Assembly (NCBI RefSeq): GCF_024267675.1
Contig: NZ_JALDYX010000003.1
Span: 186,001-250,000 of the forward strand
Length of the DNA stretch: 64,000 nucleotides
Origin: Marinobacterium sedimentorum
GTDB lineage: Bacteria > Pseudomonadota > Gammaproteobacteria > Pseudomonadales > Balneatricaceae
Reading direction: 5' to 3'
Below, one piece after another: positions 1-8,784 of the stretch. The translations under genes were made by a program, and so were the position numbers. Each line of letters begins with the position of its first letter. Position 1 is the first letter of the stretch. The notes under the pieces were generated by a model. The model searched no databases and was not told the origin of the DNA. It was given only the letters and a program-made list of their open reading frames with translations.

Positions 1-296
1 ACCAGAATCGCCACACCGTTGATACCGTAGCCTTCGTAGGTCAGCTCATCGTAGTTTTCACCGTCCATGCCGCCCGCACCGCGCGCTACCGCCTTGTCGA
101 TGGTATCGCGCTTCATGTTGGCACCCAGTGCCTTGTCCACCGCCGCACGCAGGCGAGGGTTGTCGTCCGGGTTAGGCCCGCCTTCCTTGGACGCCACGGT
201 CAGTTCGCGAATTAGCTTGGTGAAAACCTTGCCGCGCTTCGCATCCTGGGCCGCCTTGCGGTGCTTGATGTTGGCGAATTTCGAATGACCTGCCAT
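1..296 (-). CDS. yebC: YebC/PmpR family transcriptional regulator or translation factor (3' end outside window)
   Basis: The minus-strand frame starts at the ATG ending at 296 and runs off the left edge, so about 98 N-terminal residues are visible. They begin [20 protein letters not shown], followed by a lysine- and arginine-rich segment and a block containing [15 protein letters not shown], all hallmarks of the YebC/TACO1 family. Members are about 245 residues, cytosolic, and have been described both as DNA-binding regulators and as factors that relieve ribosome stalling. An AGAGG ribosome site lies about 8 bases upstream of the ATG. It lies 52 bases downstream of aspS on the same strand, so the two may be co-transcribed. 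In many Gammaproteobacteria yebC precedes ruvC, which would be to the left of this window. The identity is clear from the N-terminus; the exact role is family knowledge only. Confidence 0.93.
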   Translation of the reverse strand, partial: MAGHSKFANIKHRKAAQDAKRGKVFTKLIRELTVASKEGGPNPDDNPRLRAAVDKALGANMKRDTIDKAVARGAGGMDGENYDELTYEGYGINGVAIL

Positions 297-348
297 CGGT
301 ATACCTCTATCTGCAGAGCCGCCACAGCGGCTTTGCCACTACTTTTTA

Positions 349-2112
349 TCAGGGGGTTTTGCGCAGACGAATGTTCAGCTCGTGCAACTGGGCCGCACTC
401 ACCTCGCCCGGCGCATCGGTCAGCATGCAAGACGCACTCTGAGTTTTCGGGAAGGCAATAACTTCACGAATCGAGTCGGAGCCGGTCATCAGCATCACCA
501 GACGATCAAGGCCGAATGCCAGACCACCGTGGGGCGGCGCACCGTATTTAAGGGCGTTGAGCAGGAAGCCGAATTTTTCCTGCGCTTCCTCGTCTTCAAT
601 ACCCAGAATCTTGAACACCACCTTCTGCATGTCCTGATCGTGGATACGGATGGAGCCGCCACCCAGCTCAGTGCCGTTGAGCACCATGTCGTAGGCACGG
701 GACAGTGCGGTTTCAGGGTTGGACTTCAGCTCGTCGACGCTGCAGTTCGGCGCCGTGAACGGGTGATGCAGTGCGGTCAGACCGCCCTTGCCGGTTTCCT
801 CGAACATCGGGAAGTCCACCACCCACAGCGGCGCCCATTCACGCTCGATCAGACCCAGGTCTTCCGCCACCTTGATGCGCAGCGCGCCAATGGCTTCGCT
901 GACGATCTTGGCGCTGTCGGCGCCGAAGAACACGATATCGCCGTTTTTGGCGCCCAGACGCTGCATGATCTGCATGGATACGTCGTCACCCAGGAACTTG
1001 ACGATCGGCGACTGCAGACCTTCAACACCGTCTTCCAGCGCATTGACCTTGATCCAGGCCAGACCGCGGGCGCCATAGATGCTGACAAACTTGGTGTAGT
1101 CGTCAATCTGCTTGCGGGTCAGCACGGCGCCGCCGGGAACCTTCAGTGCCGCAACACGACCCTTGGGATCCTTGGCCGGGCCTGCGAAGACCTTGAAGTC
1201 GACCGTTGCCATCAAGTCGGCAACATCGACCAGCTCCATGGAAATGCGCAGATCCGGCTTGTCCGAACCGAAGCGACGCATGGCTTCGGCGTAGGGCATG
1301 CGGGGGAACTCGCCCAGATCCACATCCATCAGATTCTGGAAAACGCCGCGGATCATTTCCTCGGCCATGCCCATGATCTCTTCCTCGTTCATGAACGAGG
1401 TTTCGATGTCCACCTGGGTAAATTCAGGCTGGCGATCGGCACGCAGATCTTCATCACGGAAGCATTTGGCAATCTGATAGTAGCGATCAAAGCCGGACAC
1501 CATCAGCAGCTGCTTAAACAGCTGTGGCGACTGCGGCAGCGCGAAGAAGGACCCTTCATGGGTACGGCTGGGCACCAGATAGTCACGCGCACCTTCAGGC
1601 GTGGCCCGGGTCAGGATAGGCGTTTCGATATCCAGGAAGCCATGCCCATCCAGGTAGGTGCGCAGCGCGCTGGTCACCTTGGAGCGAAAGCGCAGCTTGT
1701 TCTGGATTTCAGGCCGACGCAGGTCGATGTAACGGTGACGCAGACGCACGTCTTCGCCCACCTGCTGGTGTTCATCCAGCTGGAACGGCGGCGTTTCCGC
1801 CTTGTTCAGGATTACCAGCTCCTTGCCCAGCACTTCGATCCCGCCGGTGGCCATATCCTTGTTCAGGGTGCCCTCTGGGCGCGCACGCACGGTACCGCGC
1901 AGCTCTATGACAAACTCGCTGCGCACGCTGTCCGCAAGCTTGAAGCTTTCTTCACGATCCGGATCGAATACAACCTGGGAAATGCCTTCACGGTCTCGCA
2001 CGTCGAGGAAGATAACCCCGCCGTGGTCACGGCGACGATGGACCCAACCCATCAGCGTCACATCTTCGCCGATATGTTCTTCTCTCAGCTCGCCGCAATA
2101 ATGGCTGCGCAT
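349..2112 (-). CDS. aspS: Aspartate-tRNA ligase, likely non-discriminating (Asp/Asn)
   Basis: Class IIb aminoacyl-tRNA synthetase of 587 residues that charges tRNA(Asp) in the cytosol. Order: N-terminal OB-fold anticodon-binding domain (to about 105), catalytic core with class II motif 2 ([15 protein letters not shown]) and motif 3 (GLAFGLDRL), and the bacterial GAD insertion between them. The start MRSHYCGEL matches the family N-terminus. An upstream in-frame ATG would add 25 residues without family support, and CAGGAA precedes the chosen start. The anticodon domain has [10 protein letters not shown] with His30, as in the non-discriminating Pseudomonas enzyme, where E. coli has WVNRRRDLG. 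By family knowledge this implies Asp-tRNA(Asn) formation and a GatCAB amidotransferase elsewhere in the genome. Confidence 0.97.
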   Translation of the reverse strand: MRSHYCGELREEHIGEDVTLMGWVHRRRDHGGVIFLDVRDREGISQVVFDPDREESFKLADSVRSEFVIELRGTVRARPEGTLNKDMATGGIEVLGKELVILNKAETPPFQLDEHQQVGEDVRLRHRYIDLRRPEIQNKLRFRSKVTSALRTYLDGHGFLDIETPILTRATPEGARDYLVPSRTHEGSFFALPQSPQLFKQLLMVSGFDRYYQIAKCFRDEDLRADRQPEFTQVDIETSFMNEEEIMGMAEEMIRGVFQNLMDVDLGEFPRMPYAEAMRRFGSDKPDLRISMELVDVADLMATVDFKVFAGPAKDPKGRVAALKVPGGAVLTRKQIDDYTKFVSIYGARGLAWIKVNALEDGVEGLQSPIVKFLGDDVSMQIMQRLGAKNGDIVFFGADSAKIVSEAIGALRIKVAEDLGLIEREWAPLWVVDFPMFEETGKGGLTALHHPFTAPNCSVDELKSNPETALSRAYDMVLNGTELGGGSIRIHDQDMQKVVFKILGIEDEEAQEKFGFLLNALKYGAPPHGGLAFGLDRLVMLMTGSDSIREVIAFPKTQSASCMLTDAPGEVSAAQLHELNIRLRKTP

Positions 2113-2486
2113 AGTTTCCAATTCCTGTCGATTAACCATAGGGGGACGCGCCCCGAAATCTTGTAGAGCACCGCCTGAAGCGGTCATTAGCTGTGTGCCT
2201 GTCGCCTGCCGGATATCTCAGCAGCAGACCACCCACGGGCAAGCGGTAATCCAGACCTCACCCGGGAAGCCGATATTTCTGGGCGGCACGACACAGTGTT
2301 CAGCAGTGCCAAAACCTGCTCTTGGCGGTATAACACCGGGCACAGGACGCAAAAACGCCACCCCTGCACCACAACAGGCGTCACAAAGCGGCGAATTATA
2401 CCTGATTTGAAAGGCGCTTACAGACCCGCGCAGGCTAATTTTCCCTGCACCTTAGCCTCTGCATGTACCTGCACAGCGGCCGCCAA
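2113..2486. promoter_or_regulatory. Intergenic leader of aspS with a candidate -10 box
   Basis: There is no convincing gene here. On the minus strand a perfect TATAAT lies at 2395-2400, with a weak -35 (CTGTAA-like) 17 bases upstream. It would give aspS a 5' leader of roughly 275 bases, which is long for this gene. No T-box, terminator hairpin or leader peptide with aspartate codons is apparent. Confidence 0.35.
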
Positions 2487-2936
2487 TCAGGCGGGCTGCG
2501 GCACGAAGTCCAGCTCACCGGACATCAACGCCTGCACTTTCGTGCGGATATCCCCAACCTGCTCAGCGGTGTAGCTGCGCGCAGGCAGCTTGCCCCACAC
2601 AGGCCCGGGCCAAGCCGGGTCTTTTTCAAACCGCACGATGTGATGCAGGTGCAGCTGTGGCACCATATTGCCCAGAGACGCGACATTCATCTTGCGGGCG
2701 GCAAAGGCGTCAGCCAGATTCTCCGCCAGAAAGCAGGACTCGCGCATCAGCTGCAGCTGATCATCCGACGACAGGTGATAAATTTCGCTGACATCCGCGC
2801 GGCGCGGCACCAGCACAAACCAGGGATAGTTGGCATCATTGATCAGCAGCAAACGACAGAGCGCGAAGTCACCTAACGGGATGCAGTCCTGCGCCAGCTG
2901 CGGGTGGAGTTCAAATTCGAGTTCCAGCTCATCCAT
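2487..2936 (-). CDS. HIT domain protein (nucleotide hydrolase/transferase fold)
   Basis: A 149-residue cytosolic protein of the histidine-triad superfamily. The catalytic strand carries QLHLHHIVRF with His96, His98 and His99, a variant of the HxHxH triad that is typical of a proteobacterial HIT subgroup. The conserved N-terminal half has LLLINDANYPWFVLVPRR, which contributes to nucleotide binding in the family. HIT proteins hydrolyse or transfer nucleoside monophosphates, but the substrate cannot be read from the sequence. The gene is divergent from the GNAT-like gene at 3008, with 71 bases between the two starts. The protein starts MDELELEFELH. No operon partner is obvious. Confidence 0.88.
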   Translation of the reverse strand: MDELELEFELHPQLAQDCIPLGDFALCRLLLINDANYPWFVLVPRRADVSEIYHLSSDDQLQLMRESCFLAENLADAFAARKMNVASLGNMVPQLHLHHIVRFEKDPAWPGPVWGKLPARSYTAEQVGDIRTKVQALMSGELDFVPQPA

Positions 2937-3007
2937 CTAGGGGCTCCTGTTTGCCACGCCAAAACCGGATATTCTGCACCCGGGCATGAACGGAAGTATA
3001 GGTAAAA

Positions 3008-4138
3008 ATGCTTGAACTCAAGATTCACACCGACATCAGCGCAATAGGCCCAGACACCTGGAACCGGCTCTGTGGCAGCGACTATCCTTTTCTGCGCTAT
3101 GAGTTTCTCGCCGCTCTGGAACACAGCAACAGCGTCAGCCCGCAAACGGGCTGGCAACCCCTGCACATCGCTGTCGAGCAGAACGGCGAAACTATCGCCG
3201 TTATGCCGCTGTACCTTAAAACCCACTCCTACGGCGAATACGTGTTCGACTGGTCCTGGGCGGATGCCTACCAGCGCCACGGGCTGGACTACTACCCCAA
3301 ACTCGTCACTGCCATTCCGTTTACCCCCGCCGCCGGGCCGCGTATCGGCAGCAGCCAGCCGACAGAAACCCTGATGCCCGCACTGCTGGATGCCATCAGG
3401 CAGCTGGCAGAACGCTTTGGCGCCTCGTCCTGGCATGGCCTCTTTGTAGAACCCGCGCTGCGACAGTGCCTGGAAGCATCCGGCCTGACACTGCGCCTGG
3501 GCACTCAGTATCACTGGTTCAACGCAGACTTTCGCAGCTTCGACCATTTCATGGAAAAGTTTGCCTCGCGCAAGCGCAAGAACATCCGCCGCGAGCGACA
3601 AAAGGTACTCGATCAGCAGATCAGCCTGCGCCGTATCGAAGGCACCGATCTCAGCCCCGAGCTGCTCGACGTTTTCTACGCCTTTTACCAGAACACCTAC
3701 CTCAAGCGCGGCCGCACAGGCTACCTGACGCCCGAATTTTTCCAGCTATTGCACCGGAACATGCCCGAACAGCTGCTGCTGGTACTCGCCGAAAAAGACG
3801 GCCAGCCCGTCGCCGGAGCGCTGTCACTCAAGAGCAGTTCCACCCTGTACGGCCGCTACTGGGGCTGCCTGGATGACTACGACAGCCTGCATTTTGAAAC
3901 CTGTTATTACCAGGGCATCGAATACTGCATCGGCCAGGGTCTCGCCCGCTTCGATCCTGGCGCCCAGGGTGAGCACAAGATCCAGCGCGGCTTCCAGCCG
4001 ATCGAGACCTGGTCCGGCCACTGGGTTAAACACCCAGGCTTCGCCGACGCCATCAACAAGGCCATGGGGACGGAGCGCGACGCCATGCGGGCTCAAATTC
4101 AGGAATTGACAACCTGGCTGCCGTTTCGAAAGGACTGA
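3008..4138 (+). CDS. GNAT-fold protein of the DUF482 (COG3146) family
   Basis: A 376-residue protein with the pattern of the DUF482/COG3146 family, related to peptidoglycan-type aminoacyl/acyl transferases with a FemAB/GNAT fold. Visible features are an N-terminal block with YPFLRYEFLAALE, a central WSWADAYQRHGLDYYPKL, a basic stretch ASRKRKNIRRERQ (about residue 190), and a C-terminal acetyltransferase-like segment with GRYWGCLDDYDSLHFETCYY and FDPGAQGEHKIQRGF. There is no signal peptide. A GGAAGTATAGG tract just upstream provides ribosome binding. Substrate and pathway are unknown. Members are widespread in Proteobacteria and usually labelled GNAT family N-acetyltransferase. Confidence 0.85.
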   Translation: MLELKIHTDISAIGPDTWNRLCGSDYPFLRYEFLAALEHSNSVSPQTGWQPLHIAVEQNGETIAVMPLYLKTHSYGEYVFDWSWADAYQRHGLDYYPKLVTAIPFTPAAGPRIGSSQPTETLMPALLDAIRQLAERFGASSWHGLFVEPALRQCLEASGLTLRLGTQYHWFNADFRSFDHFMEKFASRKRKNIRRERQKVLDQQISLRRIEGTDLSPELLDVFYAFYQNTYLKRGRTGYLTPEFFQLLHRNMPEQLLLVLAEKDGQPVAGALSLKSSSTLYGRYWGCLDDYDSLHFETCYYQGIEYCIGQGLARFDPGAQGEHKIQRGFQPIETWSGHWVKHPGFADAINKAMGTERDAMRAQIQELTTWLPFRKD

Positions 4139-4393
4139 GACAACATCAAACCCAGGCCTTTGCAGACGCACGACAGTCCCAGACACAACATCATCGCAGG
4201 GCACAATACGAAATACCTCAGCTTCACTTTGCAGCCACAGCATGAGCCCCAATAAACAAGCGATTCAGGCACATGAATTTAAATACGCAAACTGCCGTAG
4301 CGAGCACCGCCAAGCCCTTCTACACTCATGAGTGCTCTCAGGGAAGGCAACGCAAATAAAGATGAATTCCCCAAACCATGGAGATACCACGGT

Positions 4394-4669
4394 ATGTTGA
4401 CGTATGAAGAATGCTTGGCAATGTGTGACTTGACGGAGGCTGAAATCGAGGCTATCGCGGAACATGAGCATATGGACCCCATGATCGCGATGGCTCTGGG
4501 GCAGTACCTGACATCCCACCACGGCGATCAGCGAATCAAGGGCATCATTCTTGATGATATAAAACGCGCCGAACGATGTGGCAATACCAGCCATGCAGAA
4601 GTTTTGCGCAAGGTGCTGCAACACTTCCTGGCAACCCACCCGGAACACGGCAACAGCGCCGCCGCGTGA
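4394..4669 (+). CDS. Conserved small protein of unknown function
   Basis: A small acidic protein of 91 residues from the chosen ATG. It opens MLTYEECLAMCDLTEAEIEA and has a histidine- and methionine-rich block (AEHEHMDPMIAMALGQYL) followed by a helical IKGIILDDIKRAE segment. I chose 4394 because GGAG lies 10 bases upstream. An in-frame ATG at 4328 would add 22 residues without a ribosome site. It resembles small hypothetical proteins of Pseudomonas and relatives from memory, but I cannot assign a function. It stands alone between the GNAT-like gene and nhaD, which faces it. Confidence 0.7.
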   Translation: MLTYEECLAMCDLTEAEIEAIAEHEHMDPMIAMALGQYLTSHHGDQRIKGIILDDIKRAERCGNTSHAEVLRKVLQHFLATHPEHGNSAAA

Positions 4670-4856
4670 CAACCGAACCTGCCATCAACCACTTGATCAA
4701 ACTCTCAACCGGAGCAGAGATACTTCCCCCCTTCTCTCTCTGCTGCGTTTCGGGCAGAAGCCGGCACCAAGGCGCCGACCCCTGCCCCCACTTTTATCTG
4801 CCCGCCTCGCCCTGACACACGAAACGACATCAGACGATAACGACCAGACGCACGCT

Positions 4857-6101
4857 TTAGAGCATGCTGTTTGCGATCGCCAGCACGGCTACATAACCCA
4901 CGCTGTAGGCCAGCAACAAACGCGGCAGAAAGCGCAGGTAGGTCGCAAAGCTGAGCGCTTCAATCTTGCTCATGGCAATAACGCCCGCCGCCGAACCGAT
5001 GATCAGCAGAGAACCGCCCACACCTGCGGCATAGGTCAACCCCATCCAGTCCGCACGATCCATGTCGATGCCAGACTTGAGGATTGCTGCAGTCAAGGGC
5101 ACGTTATCCACCAACGCAGACAGCAGGCCGACCACATAGTTGGCCGCATAGACCGGCATCACCTGGTACAGCGCCGGCAGATGTTCCAGTACCGACAGCT
5201 CCTTGAGCATGCCCACCAGCAGCAGCACACCGAGGAAGAACAGCAGGGTGTCGAACTCGATCTCGCGAATATACTCCAGCACGCTCTGGCTTGAAGGCGT
5301 ATTGCGGTTGAGAAACTGGTACATCAGGAACATCACAGAGAGCCCGAACAGGAAGCTCAGTACCGGCGGCACACTGAAATACACACTCATAAAGAGCGTC
5401 GACCCGATCGTCAGCACGAACAGCAGTGCAATCACCTTGTCCCGCCCCGCGACGGGACGCCGGAAATGCGGAATATCCAGCTCGCCAGAGGTGCCGCCGA
5501 GCATCGTCAACAGGAGCACAATAACTCCCAGTATGGCCGCAGGAATCAACAGAAACAGATTGCTGATTTCCACCTTGCCGGCCAGGAAGATCATCAGCGT
5601 CGTCACGTCACCGGTAATCAGCGACACACCACCGGAGTTCACGGCGAACACCAGCAATGCCGCAAACTTCAGCACCGTTTCGGTTTTCAGCTTGAGCGAG
5701 GACAGCAGCGACAGCATGATCAGGGATGCGGTAATGTTATCCGCCAGAGACGAAAATGCCAGTGCCAGCATAGCCATCAGGAGCATCAACTGACGCTGGC
5801 CAATACGCGCCGGCAGAATGCGATACACCATCTGGGTAATCAGACCCTGCTGGTTGAGGTAGGCCACGAAGGTCATCGCCGCCATCAGAAACAGCCACAG
5901 GGTGGCGATGTCCAGCAGGTTTTCGTTCAGTTGCGTCTGAATGCTTGCGGCATCGGTTCCGGGTTCAGGAAAGATAAACGCCAGCAGCCAGACGAGGGTC
6001 CCCAGAAACAGGCTCGACTTGGCTTTATTGATATGCACAAAGTCTTCGGCCACGATCAATACAAACGCCAGCACAATAAGGCTTAGCAGTATCCAATGCA
6101 T
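4857..6101 (-). CDS. nhaD: NhaD-type sodium:proton antiporter
   Basis: A polytopic inner-membrane protein of 414 residues, nearly all hydrophobic, with about 11-12 predicted helices. It matches the NhaD/ion-transporter superfamily. Conserved-looking polar patches are SSLADNITASL (about residue 114), NSGGVSLITGDVTT and LVDNVPLTAAIL, the repeated Asp-Asn motifs expected in the ion pathway. It would exchange Na+ or Li+ for H+, in keeping with a marine host. I start at MHWILLSLIVLA because GGGGAG lies 12 bases upstream. The longer frame to 6146 adds 15 unhelpful residues. The gene is isolated and convergent with the small gene at 4394. Confidence 0.9.
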   Translation of the reverse strand: MHWILLSLIVLAFVLIVAEDFVHINKAKSSLFLGTLVWLLAFIFPEPGTDAASIQTQLNENLLDIATLWLFLMAAMTFVAYLNQQGLITQMVYRILPARIGQRQLMLLMAMLALAFSSLADNITASLIMLSLLSSLKLKTETVLKFAALLVFAVNSGGVSLITGDVTTLMIFLAGKVEISNLFLLIPAAILGVIVLLLTMLGGTSGELDIPHFRRPVAGRDKVIALLFVLTIGSTLFMSVYFSVPPVLSFLFGLSVMFLMYQFLNRNTPSSQSVLEYIREIEFDTLLFFLGVLLLVGMLKELSVLEHLPALYQVMPVYAANYVVGLLSALVDNVPLTAAILKSGIDMDRADWMGLTYAAGVGGSLLIIGSAAGVIAMSKIEALSFATYLRFLPRLLLAYSVGYVAVLAIANSML

Positions 6102-6598
6102 GGAGTGGTTCACTCCCCAGGTTTGGGTTGCCCCGCAGCGGGACAAAAAATTGGCAGTTCACTGGCCCCAAAATTAAACGGGCCGGATTGCCAACACTGG
6201 GCATGATGAACAGCCAATCGCTTCCTGGCGCAGAACCAGAAGGCCGGCATCAACTGAATACCACCGCTACAGAGACATCTGGCAGACACGGTCGCAGATT
6301 AAGGAGCAAGCACCTCAAAACGCGCCCAATATGCCCAATTGCGACACTCAGGTCGAGCCCCTTGCGCATAAAATATCTTTCGGCCCCGCCTCGCCACGCG
6401 CTTACAACACCTCAATCAGCCTGACGCCCATGCACCAGGTTGCCGGCAGCACGCCACCTGGCCGGCCAAGCGACTCACCAGCAACTGCATCAAATCAAGG
6501 TAATCATCAATTGGGCTTAGACCCAAAGACTGGAGACTGCGCGTTACCAAAGTACAGCAACAACCCTGTACCCATGAACGCTGGACCACAAACGCAGC
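6102..6598. other. Non-coding interval upstream of nhaD
   Basis: There are about 500 bases without a supported gene. The open frames here have no family likeness or good ribosome sites. The interval should contain the nhaD promoter on the minus strand. I see no strong terminator apart from the hairpin at 6599-6618. Confidence 0.4.
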
Positions 6599-6618
6599 GG
6601 GCCACCCTGAGGTGGCCC
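6599..6618 (-). terminator. Hairpin downstream of the 61-residue gene
   Basis: A perfect 8 bp stem GGGCCACC/GGTGGCCC with a 4-base loop starts 24 bases after the stop at 6642. The minus-strand tail (GCTGCGTTTG) is only weakly T-rich, so termination is plausible rather than certain. Confidence 0.5.
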
Positions 6619-6641
6619 GTGATCAGCGGTAACGGCGGATG

Positions 6642-6827
6642 CTAGTGAAGCGCTTCGTACTTTCTTTGAATCGCTGCAAGTTTGGGTTGAATATCCAGTG
6701 GCGCATATCGGATCGCCTGATCAAACAGCGCCCTGTTCTCTTCAGACAGACGCTCTTCCTCTGTCATCACAGAAAGCTTCTGCATGGCTTCAACAAATTT
6801 AGGATGGGTTTTAAGCTTGGTTTCCAT
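6642..6827 (-). CDS. Small conserved-looking protein of unknown function
   Basis: A 61-residue protein from the ATG at 6827, beginning METKLKTHPKFVEAM and ending KLAAIQRKYEALH. It is helical, charged and soluble, without cysteine or membrane segments. GGGAG lies about 9 bases upstream of this ATG, whereas the longer frame to 6854 would place that sequence inside the gene. A hairpin follows the stop. It sits beside the TIGR02647 gene on the same strand, 133 bases away. Function unknown. Confidence 0.6.
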   Translation of the reverse strand: METKLKTHPKFVEAMQKLSVMTEEERLSEENRALFDQAIRYAPLDIQPKLAAIQRKYEALH

Positions 6828-6960
6828 AATGGTGACTCCCATTCTAGGCAGCATTTCTGGCTCACGCTGTTAATTGTGCCGCAGGTGCACAAAACTTCAA
6901 AGCAAATATTCACCCTCCATCCAGCGCCCGCCGGGAGCACTGCCCCCGGCGATTCAAATT

Positions 6961-7206
6961 TCAGTTACAGGGTGGCGACTGCAGGATCATCAGCGCCGAC
7001 TGGGCATGCTCAGCCGCTTCGCGACCGAGATCCGTCAGATAACCACCATCAGACCGGGTGATCAGACCTTTTTCAAACAGCCGACCGGTGGCAGAAACCA
7101 CCGCAGCTTCAGCATCGTGGTGTACCTTGAGACCTTCCTGGGTTGTCATCAGATTGAAGCGATTCAGCATGTTCAGCTCTTCAATCATTTCAGGCGAATA
7201 TGGCAT
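6961..7206 (-). CDS. TIGR02647 family small protein
   Basis: An 81-residue protein from the ATG at 7206, reading MPYSPEMIEELNMLNRFNL, then TTQEGLKVHHDA, RLFEKGLITRSDGGYLTDLG and AEHAQSAL. This is the pattern of TIGR02647, a small Pseudomonas-type family with a winged-helix-like ending (GLIT..DGGYLT..G) that suggests DNA binding, although its role is not established. GAGAG upstream is a fair ribosome site; a further ATG at 7221 is possible. A GC-rich inverted repeat (6929-6951) follows the stop without a T tract. Confidence 0.8.
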   Translation of the reverse strand: MPYSPEMIEELNMLNRFNLMTTQEGLKVHHDAEAAVVSATGRLFEKGLITRSDGGYLTDLGREAAEHAQSALMILQSPPCN

Positions 7207-7221
7207 AGGCAACTCTCGCAT

Positions 7222-7555
7222 TAGGATTATTCTTTGAGACTAGGTGCCACTCAGCATAGAACGATTCACCTCGTCCCGTACAGTAGGCGATGCCGTAGAA
7301 AAACCGAACACCACACTACAAGTCACTCGCAACCATCACCCCGGACGCATTCTCCGGGAAAACCACCCCGAACCAGGCACCCGAATCTAAACCGGGTCTG
7401 TGTTAGCGGGGTTTATAGCCGCGCTGGCGCCCGTTCACAAACCGACGCCCCTTGCCAAGAAATTAGATGACTTTTGCATCGCTGGCAACCACTGCCAGGC
7501 GACGTTGAGGCGCAACAGGACAAAGACATTAACGCTTCACCGCGGTGGCGCTATA
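7222..7555. other. Non-coding interval left of the palindromic element
   Basis: About 330 bases without a supported gene. It should contain the promoter of the minus-strand TIGR02647 gene. No repeat or hairpin of note is seen before the element that begins at 7556. Confidence 0.4.
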
Positions 7556-7826
7556 CTAGTGTACTGCTTCGCCCTAATGGGTGCTTATAGAGCCCGCCAA
7601 TTCGTGTCCGGCAAGGCGCCGTTCGCAGGTATAAGTGGGGCTCTTGCCAAGAGCGGCAACGCAGCAGGGCGCGAATTGGTGGGCTCCCTGCGGGCGAGCC
7701 GCCAGGAGGCCGTCCGCGGTGTTGCATTTCCTCGAAATAGGCCCACTATGGCTTCGAAAATGCGCCGTGCGGCCAACCTCCTGGCGACTCGCTAAAAGCG
7801 CCTCTAAGAGCGGAGCAATACACTAG
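7556..7826. repeat. 271 bp self-complementary element with three nested/branched stems (MITE-like or structured RNA)
   Basis: The ends are inverted repeats: 7556-7575 (CTAGTGTACTGCTTCGCCCT) pairs with 7807-7826, and the pairing continues inward to about 7590/7792. Inside are two arms. Arm 1 pairs 7590-7604 (GAGCCCGCCAATTCG) with 7672-7686. Arm 2 pairs about 7694-7716 with about 7768-7792 around a CGCCAGGAGG core, and is extended by GCATTT/AAATGC and CGAA/TTCG matches towards its loop. Most mismatches are transitions that allow G-U pairs. The whole block therefore folds into a three-way junction. Both outer edges are CTAG. There is no ORF with family likeness and no transposase. A non-autonomous mobile element or a structured RNA fits best. 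Confidence 0.72.
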
Positions 7827-7872
7827 GGCTCGATGTTCGCGCCTTGACCGCGATCTGACAGGGAGAGATGCC

Positions 7873-8784
7873 ATCCGCCGTCTGCCACCACTCAATGCAC
7901 TGCGCAGCTTTGAAGCCGCTGCGCGCCACGGCAGCTTCAACAAAGCGGCCGATGAACTCTATGTCACCCCCTCCGCCGTCAGTCACCAGGTCAAAACACT
8001 GGAGGACTTCCTGGAGGTGCGCCTGTTTCTGCGTGAAAAACGCAGAGTCAGCCTTACCAGCGCAGGCGAACGCTACCTGGCCTCGGTGCAACTGGCGCTG
8101 GATGAAATTGACAGCGCCACCCGACGCCTGATGGCCTCGCCGAACTCAGTGGCGGTCACTATCAGCGTGGCGCCCGCCTTTCTGACCCGCTGGCTGGTGC
8201 CGCGTATCGGCCAGTTTCAAACCGAATATCCCGATGTCGAGCTGCGCCTGAGCGCAGCCTACGGCCCTATCGACTTTGATCATTCCGATACCGACATGGC
8301 GGTCAACTTTGGCCGCGGCGGCTGGCGTGATGTCGAAAGCACCCACCTGCTCAATGTCCGCCTGGTACCGGTCTGCAGCCCAGCCCTGCTCACGGGCGAA
8401 AAACCCCTCAACACCCCTGAAGACCTCAAGCGGCACACCCTGATCCGAGTCGCCGACAGGCCGGATGAATGGCCACGCATTCTGCGCCAGGCCGGTGTCA
8501 GCAGCACCGATATTGGCCGCGTCATGACATTCTCAAGTACCTCGCTGGCCATGTCGGCCGCGATGGAGGGTGTGGGCATAGCCCTGGGGGACGAAAAGCT
8601 GGTGGAGCGAGAGGTACGCTACGGCCAGCTGGCCAAGCCTTTTGACCTGGTGCTGGACAGCGGCAATGCCTTTTTCCTGGTGTACCCCAAAGGGCGCACG
8701 CTGAGTTACGGCATGAAGGCATTCCACGACTGGGTGCTGGAGGCCATCACCCACGACGCGCCCATGTCAGGCATCCATACCTGA
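7873..8784 (+). CDS. LysR family regulator, GcvA type (start uncertain)
   Basis: The frame encodes RRLPPLNALRSFEAAARHGS and then FNKAADELYVTPSAVSHQVK, the winged-helix DNA-binding domain of GcvA-like LysR proteins. An effector-binding domain follows (AVTISVAPAFLTRWLVPRIG onward). The length would be about 303 residues, normal for the family. No ATG, GTG or TTG is in frame between the stop at 7738-7740 and the helix-turn-helix. The only good ATG (7868, after GGGAGAG) is in the next frame. I place the start at the ATC at 7873 as a marker only; a one-base frameshift or an unusual start is implied. The first in-frame GTG (8017) would lose the DNA-binding domain. The stop overlaps the convergent META gene by 18 bases. 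Confidence 0.8.
   Translation: MRRLPPLNALRSFEAAARHGSFNKAADELYVTPSAVSHQVKTLEDFLEVRLFLREKRRVSLTSAGERYLASVQLALDEIDSATRRLMASPNSVAVTISVAPAFLTRWLVPRIGQFQTEYPDVELRLSAAYGPIDFDHSDTDMAVNFGRGGWRDVESTHLLNVRLVPVCSPALLTGEKPLNTPEDLKRHTLIRVADRPDEWPRILRQAGVSSTDIGRVMTFSSTSLAMSAAMEGVGIALGDEKLVEREVRYGQLAKPFDLVLDSGNAFFLVYPKGRTLSYGMKAFHDWVLEAITHDAPMSGIHT

Noticed and set aside
382..2166. 594-residue plus-strand open frame opposite aspS
   Set aside because: It is the antisense shadow of aspS; low-complexity composition and no family likeness.
6929..6951. GC-rich inverted repeat after the TIGR02647 gene as terminator
   Set aside because: A stem is present but there is no T tract, so termination was not called.
7400..7826. 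Open frames crossing the palindromic element (both strands)
   Set aside because: They arise from the self-complementary sequence and have no family likeness or ribosome sites.
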